NCBI GenBank assembly: GCA_017940005.1
Contig: JAGAZO010000004.1
Location: 62,001-126,000 of the forward strand
DNA length: 64,000 bases
Direction of reading: 5' to 3'
Source: Treponema sp.
GTDB lineage: Bacteria; Spirochaetota; Spirochaetia; Treponematales; Treponemataceae
Positions 35,134 through 43,410 of this stretch are shown piece after piece (the first letter of the stretch is position 1; each line of letters opens with the position of its first letter). The position numbers were made by a program, and so were the translations under genes. A model generated the notes under the pieces. The model did not search any database, was not told the DNA's origin, and was given only the letters and a program-made list of their open reading frames with translations.

Positions 35134-36957
35134 CTATTCAGATTTAATCTGGTTTTCATCTGTGATTTCCATGCGGTACTGACTATACGAATACGAAATT
35201 GGACCGTAAAATCTGCCGTACATGCCTTTCTGTAATTTTGATTTGAGCGCCGATGATGAATGGAAGTACAATTCCTCACTCTCAGAGAATGTCCCGACAA
35301 TGTTGTTATTTGGTTCATTTTCTATGGTGCCTATGTATTCGTACACTTTACCAAGACAATTTTTCTGGCTGTAAATGTCGTCTTCATAGTAGATAGCTGC
35401 AACAGAGCTGTCTACAATTTCACATGAAGCCATGCCTGTCACTTCGGGCATATCGTAATACTTTTTTGCCTCTGTTACGCGCACAGTGATTTTATTGCCC
35501 ACTACCGCGCCATCAGGCAGTTTTACCGATGCGCTGTCTCCAATGTAAAAATACATACCTGCGTTTTTATCCTGCAAGAAGAAACAGTGCTGTGCGGTTT
35601 TATATCCGTACACGTCTTTGCACGTGAGAATACCCGTCACATCCATGTTGATAGCTGTTTCTCCCGCCTCTATTTTATCGAGCACTGCTTGAATGTTGCC
35701 GTCAAAGTCATAATTTGTACGCGTGTATTTTGTTTCTTTTATTTGATTGAAGACTACTGAATATGTCGCGGGCTCGCCGTTCACATTAAACGATAGCAAT
35801 GTAACAGGTTTTGAAAAATCTATCTCTGTCTGACCGGAGACAACGCGCGTCATATCGGAAAGGCGCACTGCGGTACCGTTCGAACTCACCGTGAGCTTAT
35901 GCGTTGTGCCATATTTTTCTTTTACGTTCAGTGTGATAGTTTTCGCGCTCGCATCGATGTCGCCGTAAATCGTTTCCTCAAGACCTTCAAATGCAAAATA
36001 CGTAATGTCATTTGCAGTGCCAGAAACAGCAGGCGTTGCAACTCCCGCATTGGCAGCGTCATCTGCTGAATTCGTCGCCTGATACGTTATCCACTCTTCC
36101 TCATTCCAACCGTCATAGCGCGTCACAATGTGTTTGCGCTGCATGAGTTTTGCATTTCCCCAACTCCAACCACTTCCATTGCCATCGTTAGGACCAAGCA
36201 CATCGAGCACAACGCCGCCACTTGTAAGCGTGAGCGCATCCTGTCCGTTCAGCGATATAACAGAATTGAGCAATGCGTCGCTCGTGCCTTTGCTTACGAG
36301 TGATGAAAATGTTGTGCGTCCAGAATAAATCACTGTCGATGCACCTGCTGCGAGCGTGCCCAAAAGCTGCACGCTTTGATCACGCTCTGGAACGCGCTGC
36401 CCGTTTTTCCACGCATGCAGATTAAGCTCAACGCCGCCAAGTTCAACGCTCTCCAACGACATATTTGTGATTTCGACATACTGATTATTTGTACCTTTAA
36501 ATGAATATTTCGAACCCGAATAGTATTCGGTGAAAAGAAGTGCACCTTTTTGTACTGCATCGTACTGTTGCTCCATGCTCACTAAATACATGACTGTGTT
36601 GCCGTTTGTGTTCGCCACAGTGATTGGCACAGGACTGTTTGCATAATTAAAAGTTGATTCTTCATCAATGAGTGCAGAGCCAGACGCACACGTAATATCT
36701 GCACGCAATACACTCCGTGCTGTCGCGTTTTTATACACGCTAGACGGAAGTTTTACCGTGATGATTTTTGTCTGTTGGTTGACTGTGCCTACAGCGTCTT
36801 TTTCAAGGCTACCATTTCGTGTAGCAGAAAAAACAAATTCTGTTATTGTTGTAGCCTGTTCTGCGTCTGTTTTACAACTGAAAAATACAGTTAACGCACA
36901 ACACGCACACAGCGCAGCAAAAAGTTTTTTTAATAATGATTGGCGTATTTCTTTCAT
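35134..36957 (-). CDS. DUF5018/lamin-tail/OB-fold lipoprotein
   Basis: A 607-residue predicted lipoprotein; lipobox VFFSC. Domains in order: a DUF5018-like module (about 37-125, ITEFVFSATRNGSLEKD), a lamin-tail domain (about 138-290, LLFTEYYSGSKYSFKG, NNQYVEITNMS, LGGVELNLHAW), a second DUF5018-like module (about 315-420) and a YhcR-type OB fold (about 425-540, NYDFDGNIQAVLDKI to HCFFLQDKNAGMYFY). Lamin-tail domains often accompany extracellular nucleases. No hydrolytic site is seen, so a DNA-binding or substrate-presenting role is likely. It starts 1 bp after the ExeM-like gene stops, so the two are translationally linked. Confidence 0.82.
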   Translation of the reverse strand: MKEIRQSLLKKLFAALCACCALTVFFSCKTDAEQATTITEFVFSATRNGSLEKDAVGTVNQQTKIITVKLPSSVYKNATARSVLRADITCASGSALIDEESTFNYANSPVPITVANTNGNTVMYLVSMEQQYDAVQKGALLFTEYYSGSKYSFKGTNNQYVEITNMSLESVELGGVELNLHAWKNGQRVPERDQSVQLLGTLAAGASTVIYSGRTTFSSLVSKGTSDALLNSVISLNGQDALTLTSGGVVLDVLGPNDGNGSGWSWGNAKLMQRKHIVTRYDGWNEEEWITYQATNSADDAANAGVATPAVSGTANDITYFAFEGLEETIYGDIDASAKTITLNVKEKYGTTHKLTVSSNGTAVRLSDMTRVVSGQTEIDFSKPVTLLSFNVNGEPATYSVVFNQIKETKYTRTNYDFDGNIQAVLDKIEAGETAINMDVTGILTCKDVYGYKTAQHCFFLQDKNAGMYFYIGDSASVKLPDGAVVGNKITVRVTEAKKYYDMPEVTGMASCEIVDSSVAAIYYEDDIYSQKNCLGKVYEYIGTIENEPNNNIVGTFSESEELYFHSSSALKSKLQKGMYGRFYGPISYSYSQYRMEITDENQIKSE

Positions 36958-36958
36958 T

Positions 36959-39628
36959 TTAAAACGCTCCTTTCAAACGCACTATATCTGGGTCGTGGTC
37001 AGAAAAGTTAATGTGATTGTTGCGGCAAAACAGCGAATTGATATGCGGTATAGCGCATATGTCTTTCCAATTCGCTGTCCCCGTCGTTTTAATCGCCGTG
37101 TAAATCGACTCGGACACAAATATGTGGTCAATTTGCTGCAAATTCCCCTGATACGAATAGCTGAACTGCTCATTCACCGGCATAAACGCTTCCGCAGGGC
37201 TCCACAACACTTGATTGCCGCCTGCCACGCCTGTGAGCACGCGCGCAGGCGTTGAATACGCAAAATCGTTCATATCGCCAGCAACAATGATTTTCGCGTT
37301 GGCATCGTACGAAAGCAGCTTTTTAACAAAATCATTGATTGTGCGTGCTTGTCCATTGCGTGAATTTTCTGAGAGCAAAAGCGGCGGTTGCACTTGCCCA
37401 TAAAGCGGCATATCGCTCATCTTTGAACTCAAGTGACACGCAATGACAAAAAACGTCGGCTTACTCGGCGACGCAATAAAACGGAATTCGCCTGCGAGTG
37501 GGCGACGACTTTTGTTGAAGTAGCTCGAATGAATGTAACCGGGACTCTGTGTTATGTGCACGCCGCTTTCGTCGCTATATGGAACAGTATTCGTCTCTGC
37601 AAGCAACGCACCTGTCTGCCCGTCACCCCACGCATGGACAGGCCACTCTTCCTGCGGCAACAATGTATTGTCGCTTCTATGCGTATTTGCATAGTAATTC
37701 GAGACAAGACCGCGGTCTACGAATTCAACGCGCGAGGTATTGTACATGAAGCCTACACGGATATTCACGCCTTGCTTGCCACCTGAATCCTGGTCTTTCG
37801 GATCAATTTGGCGGAACTCATATTCAGGACCGCCGTTTGCACGCACTGCTTCTATTATAGTGCTGTAATTTTTTACCGCCGTCACATTACCATCTTTTGG
37901 CGCATATGCATTTCCCTGATTTTGATATGTAATTGGAGTTACAACGTCATCTCCCATCTCTACAATCGCAATGACGTCAGGATAGAGCATGTTGTTTTTT
38001 ATGATGCGCGCTAAATCTTCATCGAGATTGTAGTTGCCACCTTGCGCCTCGTAATTTTCCAAATTGAACGCAGCAAGCGTGAGCGTGTCGCTATCGATAA
38101 CTTGTGTATTCCACGCAGGAGTAAATTTTGGATCGGCAGATGTTGATGCAGTTCCCGTACGCCATGATTTTATAGCGCCGTTTATATCTGCATTCTTTTG
38201 TGTTTTCATTGCGCTTTCAACAGCAGTACCCGCATACCACACAGCATCGTTATCAAATGCCCATTGTTGAGCAGGAATAGATGCTCCTGTCACACTTGTT
38301 AAAGGCAACGTAGGATTTATCGGGCGCGCCATATACAATCCTGAATCGGTGTAATCTAGTACGCCGCGAAATACGCGCTCGCCGGTAGAATCTTTCAAGT
38401 GGTCACCTATCTGCGCAAGCGGTTGAAATGTCGTCCAGCTGGGACTTTGATAATCGACAAACAAAAGCTCCGTATTGAAATCATTTTCAGTGATGACGTT
38501 GCCGTCCCAGTCGCTGTTCCATGTTTTTGGTCGCTCACCTGCCGCATTATAGCCGTTGTCTGCAAGCACGCCGGTAAGATTGTAATATGTGCCGCCCACG
38601 ACAATAGGCTCATCAATCCGCACTACCATGCACTCAACGCTTTCAAGCACATCTATTGCATTTTGTAGTGAATTTTTGGTCGTGTCGTTGAACGGCAAAA
38701 TGCGCGCCTCTCGTTTGCCATCAACCTCGTGCCCCGAACACCACGCATCTGCCTTACTCTGCGAATAGGTAAGCAGCACGCCGTCAGGATATGCAGCTGT
38801 CTTGTTGACACCGCCTTCCTGTACATGCACGACAGCTGCAGCATCTATGCCAGTACGCGGCAAGTAGCCTACAGAACTGTTAAAACGATTTGCTTTGCGC
38901 GTCTCAACAACAGTGCCGTTCACCGCAACAACATCGCCTTCTTTTAAATCTGTTGGAAAACCCGCACGCCATTTTGAATCTTCAAAATTGTCGTCGTGCG
39001 TAATCACAAATATGCCGTTTGATTTTTTGCCAGATACGTCTTTATCTTCAGGAAGTGCTTCCATAAAAAAGCCGTCTTCAGAGATCCACTGAGGACCAGT
39101 TGTGCCGTCTATGAGCGTTGTATCGTACTTTTCGTGCGGCGTCTTATAGCACACCATCGTAACAACACCAGTCACATTCGCAACAAACGTATTTTTAAGC
39201 GGGCTTTCCGCGCCGCTGCCTTGAATGTCCGAAATAGTCACCGCTGAAACGGCAGTAAAGTTCGCGCCTTCAACAACACCTTTTGAAGCCGCACTCGCAA
39301 CATTGATGCAGCTTCCTGACGCAAATTCACCCTGATACTCGTATGACGGCACAAATGCAAAGCCTGTCTTTTTTGCAACAAGCTGTACCGTGCTCCCCGT
39401 AACGCCTGAAAGTGTGTACGAGCCGTCTGCATCAGTATGCGACGTAACATTTGAGTCGGTAATTGAAACAGCAACATCAGAAACGGGACTTCCTTTCTTG
39501 TCTGTTATTACACCAGTGATTTCATATGCACCTGATTTTTTGTCGAAAGACTTTGTGATGAAACTGCATGAGGTGGCAATAAATGAAAACAGCAGAACAG
39601 CAAAACATAACTGTCTATTATATTTCAT
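36959..39628 (-). CDS. ExeM-like extracellular nuclease lipoprotein
   Basis: An 889-residue exported nuclease. Lipobox IATSC gives C21; residues about 35-95 are a carboxypeptidase-regulatory-type beta domain (TDKKGSPVSDVAVSI), residues about 130-260 the ExeM-type OB-like module (ISDIQGSGAESPLKNTF), and residues about 515-889 an endonuclease/exonuclease/phosphatase domain with LAAFNLENYEA, IVEMGDD, GDMNDF, QIDHIFVS and a terminal SDHDPD. Such enzymes degrade extracellular DNA with Mg or Mn. It is the first gene of the operon; TTGACA, 17 bp, TACAAT end 6 bp before the ATG and no SD is present, so its mRNA is probably leaderless. Confidence 0.92.
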   Translation of the reverse strand: MKYNRQLCFAVLLFSFIATSCSFITKSFDKKSGAYEITGVITDKKGSPVSDVAVSITDSNVTSHTDADGSYTLSGVTGSTVQLVAKKTGFAFVPSYEYQGEFASGSCINVASAASKGVVEGANFTAVSAVTISDIQGSGAESPLKNTFVANVTGVVTMVCYKTPHEKYDTTLIDGTTGPQWISEDGFFMEALPEDKDVSGKKSNGIFVITHDDNFEDSKWRAGFPTDLKEGDVVAVNGTVVETRKANRFNSSVGYLPRTGIDAAAVVHVQEGGVNKTAAYPDGVLLTYSQSKADAWCSGHEVDGKREARILPFNDTTKNSLQNAIDVLESVECMVVRIDEPIVVGGTYYNLTGVLADNGYNAAGERPKTWNSDWDGNVITENDFNTELLFVDYQSPSWTTFQPLAQIGDHLKDSTGERVFRGVLDYTDSGLYMARPINPTLPLTSVTGASIPAQQWAFDNDAVWYAGTAVESAMKTQKNADINGAIKSWRTGTASTSADPKFTPAWNTQVIDSDTLTLAAFNLENYEAQGGNYNLDEDLARIIKNNMLYPDVIAIVEMGDDVVTPITYQNQGNAYAPKDGNVTAVKNYSTIIEAVRANGGPEYEFRQIDPKDQDSGGKQGVNIRVGFMYNTSRVEFVDRGLVSNYYANTHRSDNTLLPQEEWPVHAWGDGQTGALLAETNTVPYSDESGVHITQSPGYIHSSYFNKSRRPLAGEFRFIASPSKPTFFVIACHLSSKMSDMPLYGQVQPPLLLSENSRNGQARTINDFVKKLLSYDANAKIIVAGDMNDFAYSTPARVLTGVAGGNQVLWSPAEAFMPVNEQFSYSYQGNLQQIDHIFVSESIYTAIKTTGTANWKDICAIPHINSLFCRNNHINFSDHDPDIVRLKGAF

Positions 39629-39917
39629 GAATTTATTGTATGGCCAAAATTTGCTGCTGTCAAGAAATTTTTTCAGTAATTTTATGTTCTTTTGTTAAAA
39701 AACTGTTATATATATAAAACCATACATGACACTACCTTATCGACATGACGATACCAAAACTATCTTTGGACCATGTATGCCGTTTTCAACACGACGGACA
39801 CAAGCATTATGTATCAGGGCAAATCGGCAAACGACAACACACAGCGTGCATGCGCTTTATTGCCGCACACCATGCATCACGCGCGTGTAACGCATGCGCT
39901 TTTATGCCGTACGCCGT
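39629..39917. other. Intergenic region holding the nuclease-operon promoter
   Basis: Apart from the promoter at 39635-39663, no gene, tRNA or clear terminator is seen in this 289-bp stretch between the argS stop and the first nuclease gene. Confidence 0.5.
39635..39663 (-). promoter_or_regulatory. Promoter of the nuclease operon
   Basis: On the minus strand TTGACA (39663-39658), a 17-bp spacer and TACAAT (39640-39635) end 6 bp before the ATG, so transcription should begin at or next to the start codon. Confidence 0.88.
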
Positions 39918-41741
39918 CTACATCTTTTCCACATACGGCACAAGCACAAGCTCCATTGCATTTTTTAGAACAGCGAGCGTGCATTCTGCAAGAAAAAGGC
40001 GCGCGGCAACAAGTTTGTGTTCGCCTGCCGCAAGTATGGGACACTGCTGATAAAATTTGCTAAAGCATTTGCTCACATCATACAAATATAGTGCCACGCC
40101 GCTCGGGTCAAATGACTCTGCCGCTTTTGCAACGACGGCGGGAAAATCGCCGAGTTTTTTTATGAGCTCCCATTCGCTTTCGTCTTTTAAAAGCGAAGCT
40201 GATTCCGCGCTGCCGTTGGCACAAACGCCGTCGTCTTTTGCCTTTCGCAAAATAGATGCGATGCGCGCGCCCATGTATTGCACATACGGTCCCGTATTGC
40301 CGGTAAACGAAAGTGACTCTTCAGGATTGAACAGCATATCTTTAATCGGCGTCACCTGCAAAAGATAATAGTGGAGCGCGGCAAGCGCAATTTTTTCCGC
40401 AACACTTTCAGCGTCCCCTACTTCTGCCTCGCGTCCTTTTTCCTGTATCTGTAAAAGCGCATCAGCGTGCAGCGCATCGAGCAAATCATCTGCATCAACA
40501 ACAGTTCCTTCGCGGCTTTTCATTCTGCCGCTCGGCAAATTGACAAGGCCGTAACTCAAATGATAGAGATTTTTTGCCCAATCAAAGCCGAGCTTTCGCA
40601 ATATGTAGAACAGTACTTTAAAATGATAAATCTGTTCGCTCGCAACAACATACACAAGTTGATTAAACTGCCAGTCGTTGTGGCGGCTTATTGCAGTTCC
40701 TATGTCCTGCGTAATATACACAGACGTGCCGTCTTTTCGGAGCAGCACTTTTTCGTGCTCGCGCTCATCCTTGCTTCCAGTGATTTCGCTTACATCTATG
40801 CGCACAGAACCGTCATCAGCTTTAAAAAAAACGCCGCGCTCAAGTCCCTTCAAAATTTCTTCGCGTCCAAGCACATACGTATCGCTTTCAAAATACAATT
40901 TATCAAACGAAACACCTGTGCGCTCATACGTTTGCGTAATACCTGACAGCGTCCAGTCGTTCATCTTTTTCCAAAGCGCGCGCGTTTCACCATCGCCGCG
41001 CTCCCACTGTACGAGCATATCTTCCGCTTGCTGTACAGCCTCTGCATTTTTTTTCGCATACTCGTCAAACTCAACATAGCACTGCCCTACAAAGTGGTCG
41101 CCTTTTATGCCGAGTGATTCTGGCGTTTCGCCTTTTTGCTCGTGGAATAATTTATACGCAAGCATTGATTTACAAATATGCACGCCGCGATTGTTGATGA
41201 TGTTTACCTTATACACGTCAGCACCCGCTTTTTTTAGAATGCGGCTCACACTTTCGCCGAGCGCATCGTTTCGCATGTGTCCGAGGTGCAGCGGCTTGTT
41301 TGTATTGGGGCTTGAATATTCGAGCATTATGCGCCTGCCCGCAAGCGGGGCATTCCCGTTTTCATCAAGCGAGCCATATGACGCGCCCTGCTCTGCAATG
41401 CGCGAAAGAATTGCAAACGTTGCACTCCCTTTGTTAAGCTTTAGATTAACATATGGGCCTGCTGCAATAAATTCGCCAAGCGATGAAGGCAAAATGCCCG
41501 CAAGTGTTTTTGCATCGTTAATGATTTTTACAACTTCTTGTGCAATCGAAAGCGGCGCCATGCGAAACTGCTTTGCATATGAAAACATCGGTATGCCTAT
41601 GTCTCCCATGTCGGGATGAGGCGGCGTTTGCAGCACAAGCGACTCGGAGACAACCGCTGCTGCTTCAAGATTTTTTTCTTTACTAAATTGATTGATGGCA
41701 GCCGCAACAACAGCGCGGCAATCATTTTTTGCGTCACTCAT
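39918..41741 (-). CDS. argS: Arginyl-tRNA synthetase
   Basis: A 607-residue class I aminoacyl-tRNA synthetase that charges tRNA(Arg). The HIGH motif appears as HLGHMRN after the family block MLEYSSPNTNKPLHLGH, and the KMSKS-equivalent loop as LPSGRMKSREGTVVD. The C-terminal DALR anticodon-binding domain is present (TGPYVQYMGARIASILR to YEKM-like PYVEKM end). No SD is visible; TACTAT ends 7 bp before the ATG, suggesting a leaderless transcript. Length is normal for ArgS. Confidence 0.97.
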   Translation of the reverse strand: MSDAKNDCRAVVAAAINQFSKEKNLEAAAVVSESLVLQTPPHPDMGDIGIPMFSYAKQFRMAPLSIAQEVVKIINDAKTLAGILPSSLGEFIAAGPYVNLKLNKGSATFAILSRIAEQGASYGSLDENGNAPLAGRRIMLEYSSPNTNKPLHLGHMRNDALGESVSRILKKAGADVYKVNIINNRGVHICKSMLAYKLFHEQKGETPESLGIKGDHFVGQCYVEFDEYAKKNAEAVQQAEDMLVQWERGDGETRALWKKMNDWTLSGITQTYERTGVSFDKLYFESDTYVLGREEILKGLERGVFFKADDGSVRIDVSEITGSKDEREHEKVLLRKDGTSVYITQDIGTAISRHNDWQFNQLVYVVASEQIYHFKVLFYILRKLGFDWAKNLYHLSYGLVNLPSGRMKSREGTVVDADDLLDALHADALLQIQEKGREAEVGDAESVAEKIALAALHYYLLQVTPIKDMLFNPEESLSFTGNTGPYVQYMGARIASILRKAKDDGVCANGSAESASLLKDESEWELIKKLGDFPAVVAKAAESFDPSGVALYLYDVSKCFSKFYQQCPILAAGEHKLVAARLFLAECTLAVLKNAMELVLVPYVEKM

Positions 41742-41904
41742 ACGGGATATAGTAGCAGATTAGCACAATTTATACCACAACACAAAAAAAATGTTATCGT
41801 GAAACGTCGCCTGTTTGCCATGCAGAGTTCCTTAAGGCAGCAATCTAACTGAAAGCAGTATTGACAAAGCGCACTTAAACACATATAGTAATACTGTCAG
41901 CATA

Positions 41905-41977
41905 TTCCCCGATTGTGTAATGGTAGCACCGCAGATTCTGGTTCTGCTTGTGGGGGTTCGAATCCTCCTTGGGGAAC
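41905..41977 (+). tRNA. tRNA-Gln (CTG anticodon)
   Basis: Folds as a full cloverleaf of 73 nt without encoded CCA. Acceptor TTCCCCG pairs with TGGGGAA, the anticodon stem GCAGA/TCTGC holds loop TTCTGGT (anticodon CTG), and the T-loop is TTCGAAT. A perfect terminator follows. Confidence 0.95.
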
Positions 41978-42005
41978 GAATGTGCTTGCGCTCGCAACAT
42001 ATTTG

Positions 42006-42035
42006 AAAAACCGAACACAGCGTGTTCGGTTTTTT
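42006..42035 (+). terminator. Intrinsic terminator after tRNA-Gln
   Basis: AAAACCGAACAC and GTGTTCGGTTTT pair almost to the loop (AGC), followed by T6. The flanking A-run makes it potentially bidirectional. It separates the two tRNA genes, so tRNA-Glu needs its own promoter or read-through. Confidence 0.94.
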
Positions 42036-42047
42036 GTCAAACGCACT

Positions 42048-42120
42048 GGTCCCTTCGTCTATCGGTTTAGGACGAGAGATTCTCAATCTCTAAAGACGAG
42101 TTCGACTCTCGTAGGGACCG
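42048..42120 (+). tRNA. tRNA-Glu (CTC anticodon)
   Basis: A 73-nt cloverleaf without encoded CCA. Acceptor GGTCCCT pairs with AGGGACC, the anticodon stem AGAGA/TCTCT holds loop TTCTCAA (anticodon CTC), and the T-loop region is GAGTTCGACTCTC. The last 20 nt are repeated at 42262-42281, and an inverted copy of the T-arm lies at 42145-42156. Confidence 0.95.
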
Positions 42121-42214
42121 AACCATCAATTTCAGAAACAGTTCAGAGTCGAACTCCAAAGCGAGCGCCGAGCAGGTGCGAGGAAGAGCGTGCAGGAGGC
42201 ACGCGGCAGCGAGC
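42101..42214. repeat. Direct repeat unit 1, starting inside tRNA-Glu
   Basis: This unit begins with the last 20 nt of tRNA-Glu and continues about 95 bp downstream. It recurs at 42262-42374, with a few substitutions, one single-base indel and a 10-base deletion near the end. It contains the hairpin at 42188-42204. Confidence 0.85.
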
Positions 42215-42261
42215 GGAGGCGGGGCGGAGGGAAGCGTACAGGAAGTACGCGACCGCAGCCC

Positions 42262-42374
42262 TTCGACTCTCGTAGGGACCGAATCATCAATTTCAGAAGA
42301 GTTCAGAGTCGAACTCCAAAGCGAGCGCCGAGCAGGTGCGAGGAAGAGCGTGCAGGAAGCACGCGGAGGCGGGG
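42262..42374. repeat. Direct repeat unit 2, with a copy of the tRNA-Glu 3' end
   Basis: Second copy of the unit at 42101-42214; its first 20 nt equal the tRNA-Glu 3' end. The rest of the tRNA is absent, so it is not a second tRNA gene. Confidence 0.85.
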
Positions 42375-42375
42375 T

Positions 42376-42411
42376 ATTCGCCGTTGCGTGAGCAACAAGT
42401 AAAATAATTTC
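42376..42411. repeat. 36-bp direct repeat with GTGA-loop hairpin (copy 1)
   Basis: Contains GTTGC-GTGA-GCAAC followed by AAGTAAAATAATTTC. Copy 2 is at 42435-42470 with one mismatch. Confidence 0.85.
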
Positions 42412-42434
42412 CTTACAGAACGAGCCAAAGGCTC

Positions 42435-42470
42435 ATTCGCAGTTGCGTGAGCAACAAGTAAAATAATTTC
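42435..42470. repeat. 36-bp direct repeat with GTGA-loop hairpin (copy 2)
   Basis: Same sequence as 42376-42411 apart from one base. Another hairpin (GAGCC-AAA-GGCTC, 42422-42434) lies directly before it. Confidence 0.85.
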
Positions 42471-42497
42471 TTGGTAGTTTGTATCACAAAGTGATAC

Positions 42498-42737
42498 ATG
42501 CATCCCTCCGCACGAATCAATATACACATGGCGCTACAAAAATTACTAAAAGATAAAACAGTCATCATAATTGTACACAAGCTGGCAATTATTCAAAATG
42601 CCAATCAAATCATCGTGCTTGAAAACGGCGCAATACAACAGCGCGCACGCACGAACAGCTGCTTGCACAAAACAGGTTGTATAAAAGACCGTGTGACATG
42701 CAGTACAAAGCAAGTTTATGGCATATTTAATAATTAA
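42498..42737 (+). pseudogene. Remnant of an ABC-transporter ATPase C-terminus
   Basis: The frame reads ALQKLLKDKTVIIIVHKLAI then NANQIIVLENGAI, which is the H-loop region of an exporter-type ABC ATPase (usual form: KDRTVIIIAHRLSTI, ADQIIVLDNG). The H-loop His is kept, but Walker A, the signature motif and Walker B are absent, and the sequence after about residue 50 is degenerate. No SD or plausible start exists. It is best seen as the decayed 3' end of a multidrug or lipid exporter gene lost beside the tRNA repeats. Confidence 0.8.
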
Positions 42738-42872
42738 TAATATTGATGCAAAACAACATATATGATACTGTATACACAGCTGCCAGAATATTCGTAAAGT
42801 TTTAGGTAGGTATAACAAAATTTTTCTGTAACAGTTCGCAGCCTTTATTTATTACAGTTTCGAGGTATCGCT

Positions 42873-43370
42873 ATGAAAAATTTTTCTTATTTTTGTTTGT
42901 TCCTTTTTTTTGCAACACTCTATTCTTCATGTAATGTGGTGCTCGTCAATCCATACAGCAATGAAAGCGGCTATAACAATCATAAGTACGTCGACATCAT
43001 ATTTCAAAATGATTGCGATGCTGGAATCCGCTATTATTTTGTCGATATAAATGGCAACATCGTAAAAGAAGGAACACTGGCGGGGAACAGCAGTGCAACA
43101 ATAAAAAATTTGCAAACAGGAAAATTGAAACTTTTTTTCTCAGTTGACTCAAAAAAGCGACTGTACAGGCACGTCAACGCCCTATACGAAAATCGCAATC
43201 TATCAGAGCATTTTTTCTGCGCTGTTGCATCCGATTACCGCAAATATGGGCTATATGCAGATTACTACGCCGATATAGAAATACATCCCTACAAAAATAC
43301 TATGCAATGCATCACGCTCAATTACAGCGTTAGAATAAACGATTTCATCGTATATTTTAACACTAAATAA
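42873..43370 (+). CDS. Small predicted lipoprotein, unknown function
   Basis: A 165-residue protein with a lipobox (LYSSC, C20) and no recognisable domain. The mature part is rich in Tyr and Asn and looks beta-rich, with the segment AGIRYYFVDINGNIVKEGTL resembling a small immunoglobulin-like sheet. Four Cys follow the lipidated one at intervals. GAGGT precedes the ATG. It is upstream of and co-directional with the DUF5312-type gene (40 bp gap). Base use is more AT-rich than the neighbours. Confidence 0.7.
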   Translation: MKNFSYFCLFLFFATLYSSCNVVLVNPYSNESGYNNHKYVDIIFQNDCDAGIRYYFVDINGNIVKEGTLAGNSSATIKNLQTGKLKLFFSVDSKKRLYRHVNALYENRNLSEHFFCAVASDYRKYGLYADYYADIEIHPYKNTMQCITLNYSVRINDFIVYFNTK

Positions 43371-43410
43371 TTTTTTTTGTCCATCTGCCGATAATACTAG
43401 TAGTACTGAT

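Larger units (their letters stand above)
42121..42497. other. Gene-free repeat and hairpin region after tRNA-Glu
   Basis: No coding region is supported between tRNA-Glu and the ABC-ATPase remnant. The stretch is made of the two direct-repeat units, three related AGGAR-loop hairpins (42188-42204, 42234-42250, 42348-42364), a 36-bp direct repeat with GTGA-loop hairpins (42376-42411, 42435-42470), GAGCC-AAA-GGCTC (42422-42434) and TGTATCAC-AAA-GTGATACA (42480-42498). Confidence 0.7.

Noticed and set aside
42262-42281. A second tRNA-Glu gene
   Set aside because: Only the last 20 nt of the tRNA are copied; acceptor 5' strand, D-arm and anticodon arm are missing.
42498-42737. A functional short ATP-binding protein
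   Set aside because: Walker A, signature and Walker B motifs are absent and there is no translation start signal; it is called a pseudogene instead.
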